DNA of 64,000 nucleotides from Strongylocentrotus droebachiensis (taxonomy: Eukaryota > Echinodermata > Echinoidea > Camarodonta > Strongylocentrotidae): positions 124,001-188,000 of the forward strand of contig JAVYIG010002751.1 in assembly GCA_035222895.1 (NCBI GenBank), in the 5' to 3' direction. A model generated the notes under the pieces. That model was given only the letters and a program-made list of their open reading frames with translations, was not told the origin of the DNA and made no database searches. Of this stretch, positions 48,801 through 58,880 are shown one piece after another. A program made the position numbers and the translations under genes. The first letter of the stretch is position 1. Each line of letters opens with the position of its first letter.

Positions 48801-50250
48801 TATTGGATATTATAGATTGGCACATTCAAACATGTGGTCATAGTGCAATTACATGAAATGGAAATGAAATTGTAATACTTTTTATATCTTTTGTTCTATA
48901 TTCTTTATCAATGCTTTGACATTTATGTCCTAAAGCTCTGCAATGGAACAGAAACCATTCTCACATGTCCAACACCAAGTTTTCCTGATGATGCTATCCC
49001 TGCCAGAAGAAGACGAGCAACAGACGATGCAATGATCGCGAATTTATCCTTTGACTTTGATGGATATGTGATTGATCGAGGCACTATAGAATATTTCCCA
49101 GACCCTGTGTATGTAAACTTCAGTGGGAACAGCAGAATTTATAAGAGTGCTAATAAACGACTCGAGATTACAGTGAGTTTAGGAGATTTCTTCATACACA
49201 CCTGCAACACCAAATGTCTGTTTATGACAAAAATCATTCAGCCTGTATTGATTAATCATTTCGAAAAATGTTGTCAACATTACTTTGATTTGCAGATACG
49301 TTTTGGTTCGCGTACATTTTTTGTATTTATTTTTTTTATTGAAATTTGAATTGCTATAATAGACGTTGTTATAGACTGTTAGATTCTGCCATGTAATAGA
49401 AATATTGTCTCTAGCCTATTCTTGATACTGAATTAATGTCTGTCATGATTCTATGTAAATTCGCAGGAGAAATTTGCCTTCTGAAAACGAAAGCATACTC
49501 AATTACTTTTCCTTTTCACATAGTGAAGAAATAGTCATATGCTTTATCATTAAATGTAAATGCTGGCTTAATAGACACTTGAAAATTAATATGTCATGTT
49601 ATAGTTGTGGATAAATATTTTAAATTCCATATCCTCTGTATTACGTCATGATATTTGCCCTTATATAAGATTACATCTTATATATAATTTTAATATAATG
49701 TAATACAATAATATGTGTAAAGTAATATTTTATAGCTATGAAAATAATGTAATGTGGATATTTGTCAAATGTATTTCATAATTATGTATCATTATTATTG
49801 TGTCTAATGCAAAGTGTATTGAAATATTTTGAGTAACTAATTATTATTTTTGTTTTGTTTTTTTTTGTTATTAGTTATCTCAAATAGGTAAATCAATTTA
49901 CACTGAACATTATTCGGTTCAATGGAATATTAAAGGGCTTTGATTTTTTTTATTTTTTTTAATGTATCTTGTTTATCTTGTATTCACAGGCTTGACTACA
50001 CATGCTTTGAGTTAAGTGGTTGAAGCTAAAATTGTAAATTTTTGCTTTTATGTTTTTCTAGGGAATGGATTTAACCTTGGCAAGTACAGAAGACGATGTA
50101 GTAGTTTTGTTAGGACCTGAGGGAGAATGCACTGTTGATGATCTTGAAATGAATGTCCTGCGTTGTCAGCTTCCAGATGACCAGCCTCAAGCAGGATACT
50201 TAAATGGAACACTTGGTCAGGGAGATGCAAAGAATCTTCCAGCCGTGACA
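25058..50250 (+). CDS. Plexin copy 2 (5' part: signal peptide, sema, PSI and IPT domains)
   Basis: Nineteen exons with GT/AG borders and consistent phase give about 1,211 codons: 25058-26080, 27666-27887, 29483-29620, 31755-31870, 32713-32842, 37412-37562, 38120-38219, 38404-38518, 39444-39581, 40037-40138, 42857-42950, 43654-43850, 44327-44481, 45415-45529, 46042-46175, 46503-46679, 47995-48094, 48936-49172 and 50062-50250. The order sema, PSI1, PSI2, IPT, PSI3, IPT repeats is that of plexins. The start is the ATG before a hydrophobic signal segment (LKLGAMLFCLPHIIPSIYSA). A CTCTTAG acceptor at about 25013 suggests a separate 5' UTR exon upstream. The transmembrane and cytoplasmic exons lie past the right edge. 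It should be a cell-surface semaphorin receptor. An RRRR site near the membrane recalls plexin B, but the type cannot be settled here. Confidence 0.9.
27165..27600 (+). pseudogene. Three decayed copies of the sema exon 27666-27887
   Basis: Segments 27165-27262, 27288-27440 and about 27505-27600 resemble parts of the downstream exon: GACATGATACACACCTCC, CAGTATGCTAGTGGAATGC and CCCCTCTCTGCCTAATC match it base for base over long stretches. They contain stops and indels. They look like successive tandem duplications of one exon that have decayed. Confidence 0.75.
27666..27887 (+). CDS. Plexin copy 2 exon: sema domain
   Basis: Codes 74 residues, starting FPVRYIPPNSTQCTAYI and ending TQGYLHK, with PIITIPDVTCTSI typical of the late sema blades. 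Phase 0 on both sides, which makes it easy to duplicate without harm. Confidence 0.85.
28835..29235. repeat. Possible diverged TTAA-type MITE
   Basis: AAAGGGTAAGTCCATCC resembles the left end of the element at 30864. A weak counterpart, GGAGTGACTTTAAA, lies near 29223-29236. The rest of the intron 27888-29482 has homopolymers and no gene. Confidence 0.3.
29483..29620 (+). CDS. Plexin copy 2 exon: end of sema domain
   Basis: Codes 46 residues including YETVPLGSGSVLQDIFLD, the last sema blade before PSI1. Phase 0 on both sides. Confidence 0.85.
30811..30847. repeat. Poly-T then poly-G run
   Basis: About 29 T followed by 8 G just left of the MITE. Confidence 0.85.
30864..31630. mobile_element. 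TTAA-flanked MITE (Kolobok- or piggyBac-like)
   Basis: The ends AGGGCAAGTCCACTCCAAAA and the inverted TTTTGGAGTGGACTTGCCCT lie directly next to TTAA on each side (30860-30863 and 31631-31634). It is 767 bases with no coding. Confidence 0.8.
31755..32842 (+). CDS. Plexin copy 2: PSI domain 1 and following linker (two exons)
   Basis: Exons 31755-31870 and 32713-32842. The first carries CGIYQTCDECIG and DPYCGWCTLEAR, the PSI cysteine pattern with the CGWC core. The second carries CTRYEACPLRDESTRWL and VQCVCISDVQP. The intron between shows nothing recognisable. Confidence 0.87.
33054..37250. mobile_element. 4.2-kb DNA transposon with ~795-bp terminal inverted repeats
   Basis: The left repeat 33054-33846 and right repeat 36454-37250 are inverted copies. 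They start AGGCCAAGAGCATTAG and end CTAATGCTCTTGGCCT. Each arm holds tandem sub-repeats of about 180 bases with AAATGGCGGCCATTT and TAGATAACCCAAATAC blocks. The centre holds decayed coding on the minus strand. A target duplication is not resolved (TA possible). The superfamily is not one I can name from the ends. Confidence 0.85.
34200..35960 (-). pseudogene. Decayed multi-copy invertebrate gene with PIN-like nuclease domain, cargo or transposase of the TIR element
   Basis: Minus-strand segments resemble a large uncharacterised protein family repeated in many invertebrate genomes. From N- to C-terminus: GRSMLVELWETVYAKGSVIH, GYFTIRRVDSFWGKSFSDQ, TREMTHGRGITDSTLA, CAELEQFTGVHTGTPEQHKD, LTVVFDGYGSATSTKVAEQR and VVVVGKDTDLLVMLVA. 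The last two look like the acidic active-site strands of a PIN/FEN-like nuclease. Stops and frameshifts break it into several pieces. Function is not known to me; the family assignment is from recognition, not from a search. Confidence 0.6.
37412..38219 (+). CDS. Plexin copy 2: inter-PSI region (two exons)
   Basis: Exons 37412-37562 and 38120-38219. The first has VQQLPDLRSFQYLCAF and TVTCTSPPANSIPS. The second has ETSVDFVTTDFFFFDCSR, matching the plexin strand before PSI2. Confidence 0.83.
38404..38518 (+). CDS. Plexin copy 2: PSI domain 2
   Basis: The frame SCSPCVTTRFPCDWCVYDNK then CTDNSSSCQ matches the second PSI of plexins (C-x2-C, FPC-x-WC). Confidence 0.88.
38996..39344 (-). mobile_element. 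Solo LTR (LTR retrotransposon family, unclassified)
   Basis: A 349-base segment with TGTTACGG and CCGTTACA at its ends (TG...CA) and the 4-base flank ATAA on both sides. An AATAAA on the minus strand suggests minus orientation. There is no internal region, so it is a recombination remnant. Age cannot be judged from one copy. Confidence 0.65.
39444..42950 (+). CDS. Plexin copy 2: IPT region before PSI3 (three exons)
   Basis: Exons 39444-39581, 40037-40138 and 42857-42950. They carry FCPQLLGATESFLIPV with LSAKNLPTDQS, then VTYECILDIEGKEVRVRS and VLEKNVSVSVQWNEQ. These match the plexin region with VPVGV, LPQPQSG-x-YEC and NLSVVWNG. Confidence 0.83.
41205..41370. repeat. 166-bp foldback element
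   Basis: Three arm blocks pair: ACAAATGATGCATG with CATGCATCATTTGT, TTCATTATACGATCTATCCGC with its inverted copy, and GCTGTGTGTATCTATCGC with GCGATAGATACACACAGC. Confidence 0.85.
41593..42608. mobile_element. Tandem-repeat-bearing element, ~158-bp period, copy 1
   Basis: It starts with a hairpin, TATGCCTCCGCCACC against GGTGGTGCCGGAGGCAT, followed by a GTCC microsatellite. About six units follow, each with ATATCTCAAGAACCA and GGTCAAAGGTCA. It ends CGGAGGCAT and an 18-base palindrome at 42580-42597. Confidence 0.75.
43654..43850 (+). CDS. Plexin copy 2: PSI domain 3
   Basis: The frame has LYKCSVNRGSCSRCLS, LKCGWCGDDCNV and SGVCQPDNN, the third PSI pattern, then leads into the first tail IPT domain with CSAPVITD. 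Confidence 0.88.
44327..45529 (+). CDS. Plexin copy 2: IPT domain (two exons)
   Basis: Exons 44327-44481 and 45415-45529. FDPLSGPINGHTRLEIIGTD is the IPT start (P-x-SGP-x-G-T-x-V/I-x-I-x-G). The second exon ends STKEFQYR. Confidence 0.87.
44703..45250. mobile_element. Tandem-repeat-bearing element, copy 2, with SINE tail inside
   Basis: It shares GTGCCGGAGGCATTATG, GTCCGTCC, ATATCTCAAGAAGCA and AGGTCAACTTAT with 41593-42608. Near 45049-45112, TTGAGCATTTCTAGAGA and TTGCGCTTTATAGATATT with a TTATTATT tail look like an inserted SINE 3' end. Confidence 0.65.
46042..46679 (+). CDS. Plexin copy 2: IPT domain (two exons)
   Basis: Exons 46042-46175 and 46503-46679. DPVITGFNPRAGPVAGGTEI is a classic IPT start; the second exon has QDEIATCITSSIP and ends with the linker FTYMPNPRIEDID. 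Confidence 0.88.
47347..47470. repeat. 124-bp foldback
   Basis: GATATTGACT pairs with AGTCAATATC; GGGGGTGTAATATCACATTC and GCTGAAGGGAGTTA pair with their inverted copies. A wider pair, TATTAGATAG and CTATCTAATA, lies near 47475 and 47885. Confidence 0.8.
47995..49172 (+). CDS. Plexin copy 2: last IPT domain with RRRR site (two exons)
   Basis: Exons 47995-48094 and 48936-49172. SGDLDITLTGVRFDLIQEPR starts the domain; the second exon has ETILTCPTPSFPDDAIP, then ARRRRATDDA, then LSFDFDGYVIDRGTIEYFPD. The four arginines are encoded at 49005-49016 and fit a proprotein convertase site. Confidence 0.86.
48350..48700. repeat. Possible retroposon fragment in plexin copy 2 intron
   Basis: It resembles 19405-19680 in places and ends in AAAAAAATAAATAAATAG. 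Family unknown. Confidence 0.3.
50062..50250 (+). CDS. Plexin copy 2: membrane-proximal ectodomain exon
   Basis: The frame starts GMDLTLASTEDDVVVLLG and ends NLPAVT before GTAAGT. Its last 73 bases match 1-73 of copy 1 at about 93%. The next exon, which holds the transmembrane helix, must lie beyond 64000. Confidence 0.88.
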
Positions 50251-50424
50251 GTAAGTATATATAAATGTATCTAATATAACAGTATTTATCATTATCGTAA
50301 ACTTTAAAATTAAACAATTATTTTGTATTGATTTCGTATTGGCTGTTAGACCTATTTTGCATGGTGCTGTTTTAATACAGAGTCATACACCTATAACGAT
50401 TACATGACACATACATCATCAAAA

Positions 50425-51115
50425 TGTTCTTACTTTCAATCTTCATAAGTTCCCCTCGTAAACCCGTCGTTTCAAAACTCGATATTTTTCAGTACTCTTA
50501 CTTTTTGCTTCCATTCATTGAAACGTTGATTATAACCTTCCATGACCTGGTATGAATAAACTGACGAATAAAGAGTGGCCTACTTGGGATACTCCTAAAA
50601 CCTGTTTTGTATACATACAAAGGTTTACAGTCTTTATAAACCAGCCCGTTGAACTCACATTTCTATTTATATAGTCCAGAAATCTCGAGAGTCCTCTCAT
50701 TCTATAATATATCCCAAGTTGGCTACCCAATATTTAAATGTGCATCTTCTTTTTTATCCTCATATATCAAATTGAAATCCAACTACATTGTACCACATAC
50801 ATCTGTGAATCTTGATGTACACCCCCTCTTTTTTATTTTTTCTTCTTTTTCTCTCTCTCTCTCTTCCCCTTTTACCAATATTTGTTCCACTGTATTCGTA
50901 TTATTATGGATCCATGAGGTGTCAGTCATGCTATCAAGCTTTGCTTACTTTGTCAACCCTCATGTTTGATGTTTTCTATTAGTTACTTTATTCGACATTA
51001 TATTCTTTTGAAATGTTTAAAATTGGCAATGTTTTGTTTGTTATGTATTTGTAAAAATGCAAAAGAAAAAGAAATTCAAACAGAAATAAATAAATCAAAT
51101 CAAATTAATCCCTAT
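50425..51115 (+). mobile_element. Retroposon-like insertion absent from the copy 1 intron
   Basis: Sequence on both sides aligns to the copy 1 intron, but these roughly 690 bases do not. It ends AAATAAATAAATCAAATCAAA, a LINE-like tail. Family unknown. Confidence 0.55.
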
Positions 51116-51472
51116 TGTAGCTTTCTTTGAAATAACATTAATAATTTAATTATTCAGACTCTTTCAAAGTTTTGCATTTTACAAATTAATATGCGAAAAA
51201 TAGATTTGTTCCGATTTATGTATCCTGCGAATGTGACAAATTAGAGTTTACATCCAAAATTAATCAACAAAGGCCCTAATTCAACCAGTACACTTTTCGG
51301 AGTATGAATTATTCAGTTATTAGCTGTAAACAATTTCCGATTTTTTGGAGCTTATAAACGCCACTACAGTGTGAGTCCAAAAAAAGGTTTACACCTAGAA
51401 AATTGCTAATTATTTTATAAATCATCTATGCGCAGTAAATTATTGTACATCTTATGGAAGAGTGTTTTTATC

Positions 51473-51925
51473 CCGAATCATTTAGTATCATTTTGGTGTG
51501 GTATGTGTTCACGCTTGGATGAACAGGAGGCATTGTTTGCGAGAGTACAAAAATTGACTTGTGCCAAAGTTGCTTATGTGATGTTTTAAATAAAACAATT
51601 GGGATTTGGGTATTAATTCGGTCTTTGCAGATCCAAATAACATCCCTAACAAAATTAATCATGCCACACATATCAAATATACAATATTAAATATCAACGA
51701 ACATCCGGCGCGTATGTGTGTGCGACTTTGCTTCTGCAAAAAAAACATATGCAATGCATCTCATTTGATACATTCAATTCATTCTCTCACTTTAATCCCA
51801 ACATATCACAAACTGTAAGCATCACTTTGGCGCAAGTCGAATTTTGCACTCTCGCAAACAATGCCTCATGTTCATTCAAGCGTGAACACATATCACACAA
51901 AAATGATACCAAATGAGTTGGGACA
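51473..51925. repeat. Inverted repeat, arms about 108 bases
   Basis: 51473-51582 and 51818-51925 are inverted copies; shared blocks include GGCATTGTTTGCGAGAGT and GTTCACGCTTG. Confidence 0.8.
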
Positions 51926-52139
51926 CAACGTTCTTTTATTAAATTTATAATAATTTTCTGTTCATAGATGATTTTTGTATTTATTGTTCTATCTACCTGG
52001 AACAAAGAAAAAGGACATAGACAACTAGTTTTGCAATTGGCCATGGTATTTATTAGTTGTAATATAGCAACTTTCCATCGTCATTAGACTAGTGGTATAA
52101 CAAATATTTCAAATGAAAATAGTGTGTTAACCTCACAAT

Positions 52140-53005
52140 GAACAGCAGTTCTCTGGCCTGAGACACGTAGCGTTCAAATAATAAAAACAAATCAACGCAG
52201 TTCTCTGGCCTGAGACACGTAGCGTTCCCAAAATAAAAACAAATCGACGCAGTTCTCTGGCCTGAGACACGTAGCGTTCACATTAACACTTTATTGCCTA
52301 AAACTGAGGATAACGAAAGCAAAGGCCTTATTGGTCATCCTCCGCCTACAAGCAAAGTGTAAACGGGGTGTAAACAATACTTATTGCAATAAAATGACCC
52401 CAATTAGATTAAAACAAATCAACGCAGTTCTCTGGCCTGAAACACATAGCGTTCACCTAATAAAATAAAACCAAAACAACGCAGTTCTCTGGCCTGAGAC
52501 ACGTAGCGTTCACATAATAAAATAAAACCAATTCAACGCAGTTCTCTGGCCTGAGACACGTAGCGTTCACATAGTAAAAACAAATCAACGCAGTTCTCTG
52601 GCCTGAAACACATAGCGTTCACCTAATAAATAAAACCAAATCAACGCAGTTCTCTGGCCTGAGACACGTAGCGTTCACATAATAAAACAAAACAAATTCA
52701 ACGCAGTTCTCTGGCCTGAGACACGTAGCGTTCACATAGTAAAAACAAATCAACGCAGTTCTCTGGCCTGAGACACGTAGCGTTCACATAATAAAACCAA
52801 ATCAACGCAGTTCTCTGGCCTGAGACACGTAGCGTTCACATAATAAAATAAAACCAAATCAACGCAGTTCTCTGGCCTGAGACACGTAGCGTTCACATAA
52901 ACACTTTCTTTCCTAAAACTGAGGATAACTAAAGCAAAGGCCTTATCGGTCATCCTCAGCCTACAAACCAAGTGTAAACGGGGTGACAATACTAATTGCA
53001 TTAAA
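52140..53005. repeat. Minisatellite of 12 hairpin-forming units
   Basis: The core AACGCAGTTCTCTGGCCTGA then GACACGTAGCGTT recurs 12 times at a spacing of about 52-57, joined by A-rich linkers. After units 3 and 12 a ~110-base block follows (AACACTTT..., CCTAAAACTGAGGATAAC, AAGTGTAAACGGGGTG), so the array is also repeated at a higher level. AACGC and GCGTT pair, and GTTCTC and GAGACAC pair inside. Confidence 0.9.
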
Positions 53006-53750
53006 ATTTCCCATCATTGGCTCGAAGCCTGTTATCTTGCAAACTGGTATGTTCAACATGTGCAAATTAAAGACAATTCCGCGGTTTGGCGGTCAAAATT
53101 GTAAGATTTTCTGCCACACGAGACATGGCTGCTCAGACATGGCTGCTCAGACATGGATCGCCGCCACACCGATATCGGATGGTATGAATATTCTCATCTT
53201 TTGCATAATTGCTAAATAAACTATGAACGTTACAGACAACATTATGTACAATCATTCCTACTTCAGATTAATACAGATCTGAAATTAACTTGTACTGACG
53301 TACGTTTCAACATGAGTTAGAACCTCCAATAATCCCTTCCGTAATAGTATACAAACGGAGGCTGAGTTTTATAGGTTACTATGTTACTTCATTAATGTGG
53401 ATCGCTTATATACTCCTGATACAGTGGGCGTTAAACGGTACATATTAAGCAACATCATTCTTTATATAAAGTGTTATTATTAGCTAAGGGAGTTCTTTAA
53501 ATGAAGAACAGTAGGGAGGAATTTAACGCTGATTCCCCAGAAAGCACCTCGTAAATGTTCGAAATGAATAATGAAGTAAGTAACCTTGCCAGAAAGGTGC
53601 CGACCGTCTATAACGATAAAGTTAAGCTCCGATTTGTTGAAGTTAACTTATGGGTGCGAAACAACCAGTCCTCCAAATCGGCGAATTATAGACAGCGCAA
53701 CTTGTTAGGAGCCCTGCTGCCTCTGTCTTGTATTTCATGTCTGTCCGGCG
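53006..53750. other. Non-coding part of the nested block
   Basis: A short tandem repeat, GACATGGCTGCTCA, is seen at about 53122-53152. Nothing else is recognised. Confidence 0.4.
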
Positions 53751-53759
53751 GGTAGATGG

Positions 53760-54652
53760 ATACCGGCCGCTTGCACTATGGAATCCCCCAGGACCCAACT
53801 GGTGCCTCGTATGGATGTAGAATCCCTTGTCTGGCTCCATAAATCTGTAGACTCTGCATATTCAAATTAATGGAGAAAAAGGAGAACCCGCAGACAGTAA
53901 CATGTTCTACATAACAATACCATAAACAAAATGTCTTTTGCGATTTATGTTATTCCTCGGAATAAACAACCCCAATTCAGAGCAATAAAATTTTAATTAC
54001 TGGTACATTATGAATTGGGTTTGGTCTGATCACCATACCAGCTAAATCAAAACGTACTAACTAAGTATAACACCCCAAAGTTTTCAAACTTCACCTGCAG
54101 GTAGTCTGATACAACCCCGGTATGCCCCAGATACCTATTTGTCATTTTTTTTAAGTGTCTGAAAAGCCTGCCATATCAGCTCCTATTCGGAAGGAATGGG
54201 CCGTGTAATAGTGAGCTGGTAAACCTAAGAATGAAATGCTATGTAGCACCCTGTTGAAAGCTTGCCGGGTTAGGGCAGAACCATAGAACCATCAAATTGT
54301 CTAAAGAATGCAAACCCCTGGTCAATACCGGGAGTGGGAACGGGTTGAGGACGGGCTTCCAAATACCCAACAATTGCTTTACCGGGGCACAATGATATAA
54401 ATTCTGGAAGCACGATAACGCACCCTCTACCCCGCTGATCCGTTTTGGAAGACCGAATTCAAACACTAACTTTGCGCTGTGGGGGATTCCCCCGGACGAT
54501 TACGTCCGCCTCAAACAGGGGTATGGATCTACCCTGATAAGTACATTCACCAATGCGTAAAATGTGAAAGAATATGTTTTGACTAATACGTAATGATACA
54601 ATTTTTTAGAAACCGCCTACTAATTGATACATTTGGTAAACTATTATATCTA
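53760..54652 (-). mobile_element. Probable left part of the DIRS-like element
   Basis: Minus-strand sequence such as LTRGLHSLDNLM suggests the recombinase end of a DIRS-like element, but the match is weak. The neighbouring LTR element was inserted at its right border. Broken copy. Confidence 0.35.
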
Positions 54653-56276
54653 TGTAACATGGTGGAATATTGCTCATGTAGTCCTTCTCTCTTCTTGTTG
54701 CATTCTCTCTCTCTCTCTCTTTATCTTTGTCTCTTTCTGCTGTATCTTTCTTTGTCTTAATTGGTTATAGATGTATTTATAAAATGTGCTGGCATGTCTA
54801 GTTGAAGCTATCTATTGAAGCTATCCTGTTCCCATGCTGGGGCATAGCCTTTATGACCCTATTGCCATTCACTGTATAAATCCATCCTGTTCGATACAAT
54901 ACTGATTACTAGTGTACTGGACTTTATTGCCATTCACAGTATAAATCCATCCTGTTCGAAACAATACTGATTACAAGTGTACTAGACTTTAATGCCATTC
55001 ATAAATCTGTAATAATAGAGATTAAGCTCTATGAAAGGGGATTTAGATATCAGACGGGCTCTTTGTGGTCATTCATGCTTTGTGACTATTCCTTGAAACA
55101 TGTTCTTTGAAGAACACCTCATAAGACTGTGTCTTTGGCCATGAGTGGTGACCTTGAACCAATAAGAGTAGAGTTTTAGATTAGACCCCTTCCCCCTTTT
55201 TAAAGTAATGACCAATAAGATAATCGGAGGAAAAGTCGAGTATGAATGTTTAATGAGGTATAAAAGTAGTTTACATGAATGTTTAGATCACTTGGCTCCA
55301 CCCCGACTTGGTCTCCTCTACCTGTACCCCTGTCCTCCCATCTCCCTCAAGCTGTCCCTGAACTAACAACTAATTGCTGCATTTGAAAATCAACAAGTTC
55401 TGGACTCACAAAGTTATCGAAGTACAGCGTTGTTCCAGAATCGTTCAAGAAAGCCAAGTCACTTCAATCACCAAGTCGGGAATATTCAACTAAATTATAC
55501 AACATACTTCAAGGGAACTAAATCCGAAAGTGTCAGGAACTGATTGATAAAGAGGAACATTGATAGGAGGAACATTGATTGCAGATACGTCGGTAAATAG
55601 GTAACATTAACCCTATGCCAATTTGATGCTGTGTTCCTGATTTTGATCCTGAGTTCCTGAGTTTGATCCTGTCGTCCTGATCCCGCAACTGTGTTCCCGA
55701 TTCCGTTCCCGTCTTCGACGTCGTCATCTGTCCTGTTCCCATACCCGTAGCATCGTTGTCCATCTCTTCATCTCGTCTGCAACGGCCGAATCGGTACATC
55801 TACTCGAATCGCGAATAGTCTTCCGCACTGTATGTAAGTGGCCACGGTACTAACACTTTCTAACTAACTTCCTTCTTCCCAACCCTTAATGTCCCATTTA
55901 TTTAGATTAACAAGTTAAGGCTTTTAAAGTATATTTTAGCTTAAGGTGTATTTTGATATTGATATATGTTGAAGAGAAGACAGAGATCTTCTGGATTATT
56001 GTTACTATTTTCATGACATTGTTTGATAATAAATACTGTTAGAAGAATAGTTGATACAGGTCAGTAATTGGTAAATAAACATATATGACACCTTAAATAC
56101 TATATCGTGTCCCAGCGCTCTTATTCTTTGTCTTTATTTTAATCGGTGGTTTATTTGAACTAACCCCTCCCCCGAGTGGAAGTCATAGCTAGCGGACCAA
56201 TACAAAAACCTGATTTCACTCGGAGCTCGATTCTACTATTTCATTATAATAGAAGACGGCGTGGGTAGGCGGTTAG
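54653..56276 (+). repeat. Left LTR
   Basis: 1,624 bases starting TGTAACATGG and ending GGCGGTTAG, with a CT microsatellite near its start. Confidence 0.9.
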
Positions 56277-58160
56277 ACGGAACTCACAACCTTATTTCGC
56301 GTTATCAGCACGATTTTTAAAGCTCTCAAAATTCTTTTTTTTTTAAAGAAACTTGTTTTAAATAATAATAATTGCATGTTTCCAGAAAGACTGGTATGAT
56401 TTTCCTGGTCAAGTTCAGCGCTTGGGCATGAAGTTTAGCTTTTACGTACATTTCCTAATAGTGACCTTGTTTCCTTTTTGTTGATAATATTTTATATTAT
56501 TTGAATTGTGTTATTATATGTCATGTGTGCAGAGGAATAGTTAATTGGTTCAGAAATTAATGATATATCATTTGGTTTTATCCTGATTTATTGCAAATAA
56601 TTTTCTCATAGCAATCAGGTTTACGTAGGTCGTAGCCATGAGCAGAATAAGTTGCCTTTTCCTTTATATGTTGGTTTCCGTGAATATGTTTGGCATGCCT
56701 CCGGTCAATAGACTTTGTTGTCAGCTGTGTGAGTGTGGAGGTGATGATGAAAAAGAAATAGATGACACAATAGTTGAGATGTATACGTTGAAGAATTTAA
56801 AAAGTTCTGTATTTCAAAGCAGAGCAAAAATCAAGATCTAAACTGTCCTCATTCGGCTAGATTCTGTTGATCCATGATTACTGCACTGACTAACTATCCC
56901 CCTTTTTTTTTGCTTTTGATTTATCTAAGGTAATTAAAATATGTTGTAGTAACATTATGGCAATTCCAAAGTTTTAAATTACAATGATATAATTCTTTCT
57001 TTCCTTTCTGTTAGTGACGTGTCAGCTTTATTTTAACCCGAGTAATTCATCATAGTATTGTCAAAGATCAGGGATTTTTAATTGTGTCAGAAAGAAGGAA
57101 TAATCGTTAGAAGTTGCGCAAATTAATTTTGTTTTGAGGAGTGCAGAAGGGCACTCGCTCTGACTTATTTATATTTTAAGTTGATAGGAAGAAGTATTTT
57201 TAGTGAACACATGATAGTTTGCTACTACCAAATTAGAGATTTCGGGTATTGTTGTGATCGAGGTAACCGTATACTGAGACAGAAAGTATAAGAAGGCTTA
57301 GAATAGTGGACCAAATAAAGATGTGCGAGAAGATTTTCATTAAATTAGATGTAGCATTTAAGTTCCAGCTAGGGTGGAGTTCAAGGAACTTCCACGTATT
57401 CCCCTTATCAAGAGCTCATTGCTGGCTTTAGTTTCTGCAACGAAATAAGTCGTAAATAGGCATGATGCAGATAAGGTAGGAGTAGGCTGTTTTAAAGTAG
57501 TTTAGTATCGGAGATCATCATGTTGCGGTTGGTCTAAAAGAAAGATAACGTTGAACATGGATGAGTTTTTTTTTTATAGTTTTGTTAGTATTTTCTTGAG
57601 GAAAATATTGAGATGCTGCCTTTATAGGAGCGTCCAGTCGTATATATTTGTTTATGTGTAGTTGAAAGTCTGATCGGATGTTATAAAGTGGTCCACTTTT
57701 ACTTTGCCTTTTTGTGCTTAAATTTCTAGCCTGCTAGTGCCTGATATCACACATTTAATTCAATGGGATATAGAATATTTTCTTTCCAGGAATTATATCT
57801 TTTGAGAGTAAAACTAAAAGTATTCTTGTTGTGAGAAATTGTTAGATATGAATTTTGGTAGAAAATGTTGGATAAGGGAAAATTTGATAGAGAATATATT
57901 TAATTTGCCATTTTGTTACTTCAGCATATACAACTGTTAAATGTCAGAGAATGTGCGGATTTAGATTTGTTTTGTTTATTTGCTAAAAAGTTGGAAATAA
58001 CTAACCCAGGCCCTATTATAAATAGCGATGGTGGTGAAGTAATTGCAAGGACTGTCCCACAGAAAAATGATAAGAGAGATGACGTGATCCCGAGTGTGGT
58101 GATAATTTTGTTGATGTTGTTTTTGTTAATGATGTTGAACACAGTGATAATGATGATGAA

Positions 58161-58880
58161 GTGGAAGGTGATGTTAACCCATCCCCTACCCGTCTGTGTG
58201 AGCAGCAAGAGGCCGCCTCAATTGAAGAGGAAGACTGTCCACCGAGACGGTCACAAAGATGCCTGCGCCCATCGGATAAGCTTATCTATCAAAGTCAAAA
58301 TGAGCAACAAGTTGCAAACAATGTGTTTGGATGTTTTGTTTTGTGTGGAATTGTGTTGCTGCTTTTGGTGAAAATGGCGTTGTTGTTGTTCTCACCTTCT
58401 GCTGGATTAGCACTGACGGATTAGCACTGGATTAGCACTAGTACCAGAGAACAAATGTCATTGATATTTGGGATGGTTAAAGATAGTGATACAAATTGAT
58501 AATCTTTAGGTTATTACTCATAGGTGAATAATGTAGAGATGATGGTTCTATTACTTCTGTAAATACAGATGATATCGCGACTGAGGATAATGTAATTAAT
58601 GATGCCCCTGTAGAAGTTGACCCCTCTCCTGTCCCTTCAGGTGACGAGCAAGAGACCGCCTCTGTTGAAGAGGAGGACTGTCCACCGAGACAGTAAAAAA
58701 GATGTTCTCGTCAACCTGATCGGTTAACGTATTATCAAAGTCAAATTGTCCAACCAATTGTTGGGAATAAATACAATTGTATGATGTTGTATGGACTGCT
58801 GATGATGCTGCTTTTGAAGTGTGTGTTTGTTTTGTTTTCACCAGTTGAGATTGTTGTGAGCGTGATGTTGATATCGATGA
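58161..58880 (+). repeat. Two-unit repeat inside the LTR element
   Basis: Blocks from about 58161 and 58610 each have a segment encoding an acidic stretch and CPPR followed by a hydrophobic stretch. The CPPRRSQRC type motif recalls the end of some metazoan Ty3-like polyproteins. Treated as fossil remnants. Confidence 0.6.

Noticed and set aside
52140-52910. CRISPR-like repeat-spacer array
   Set aside because: The spacers are short, A-rich and nearly the same in each unit, and the context is an animal transposon block; it is a minisatellite.
52750-53001. Repetitive protein on the minus strand across the minisatellite
   Set aside because: The frame is open only because the repeat unit lacks stops in it; there is no other coding sign.
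55533-55799. 88-residue ORF present twice (also 61026-61292)
   Set aside because: The two copies are simply the same place in the two LTRs, antisense to the element; no sign of a protein.
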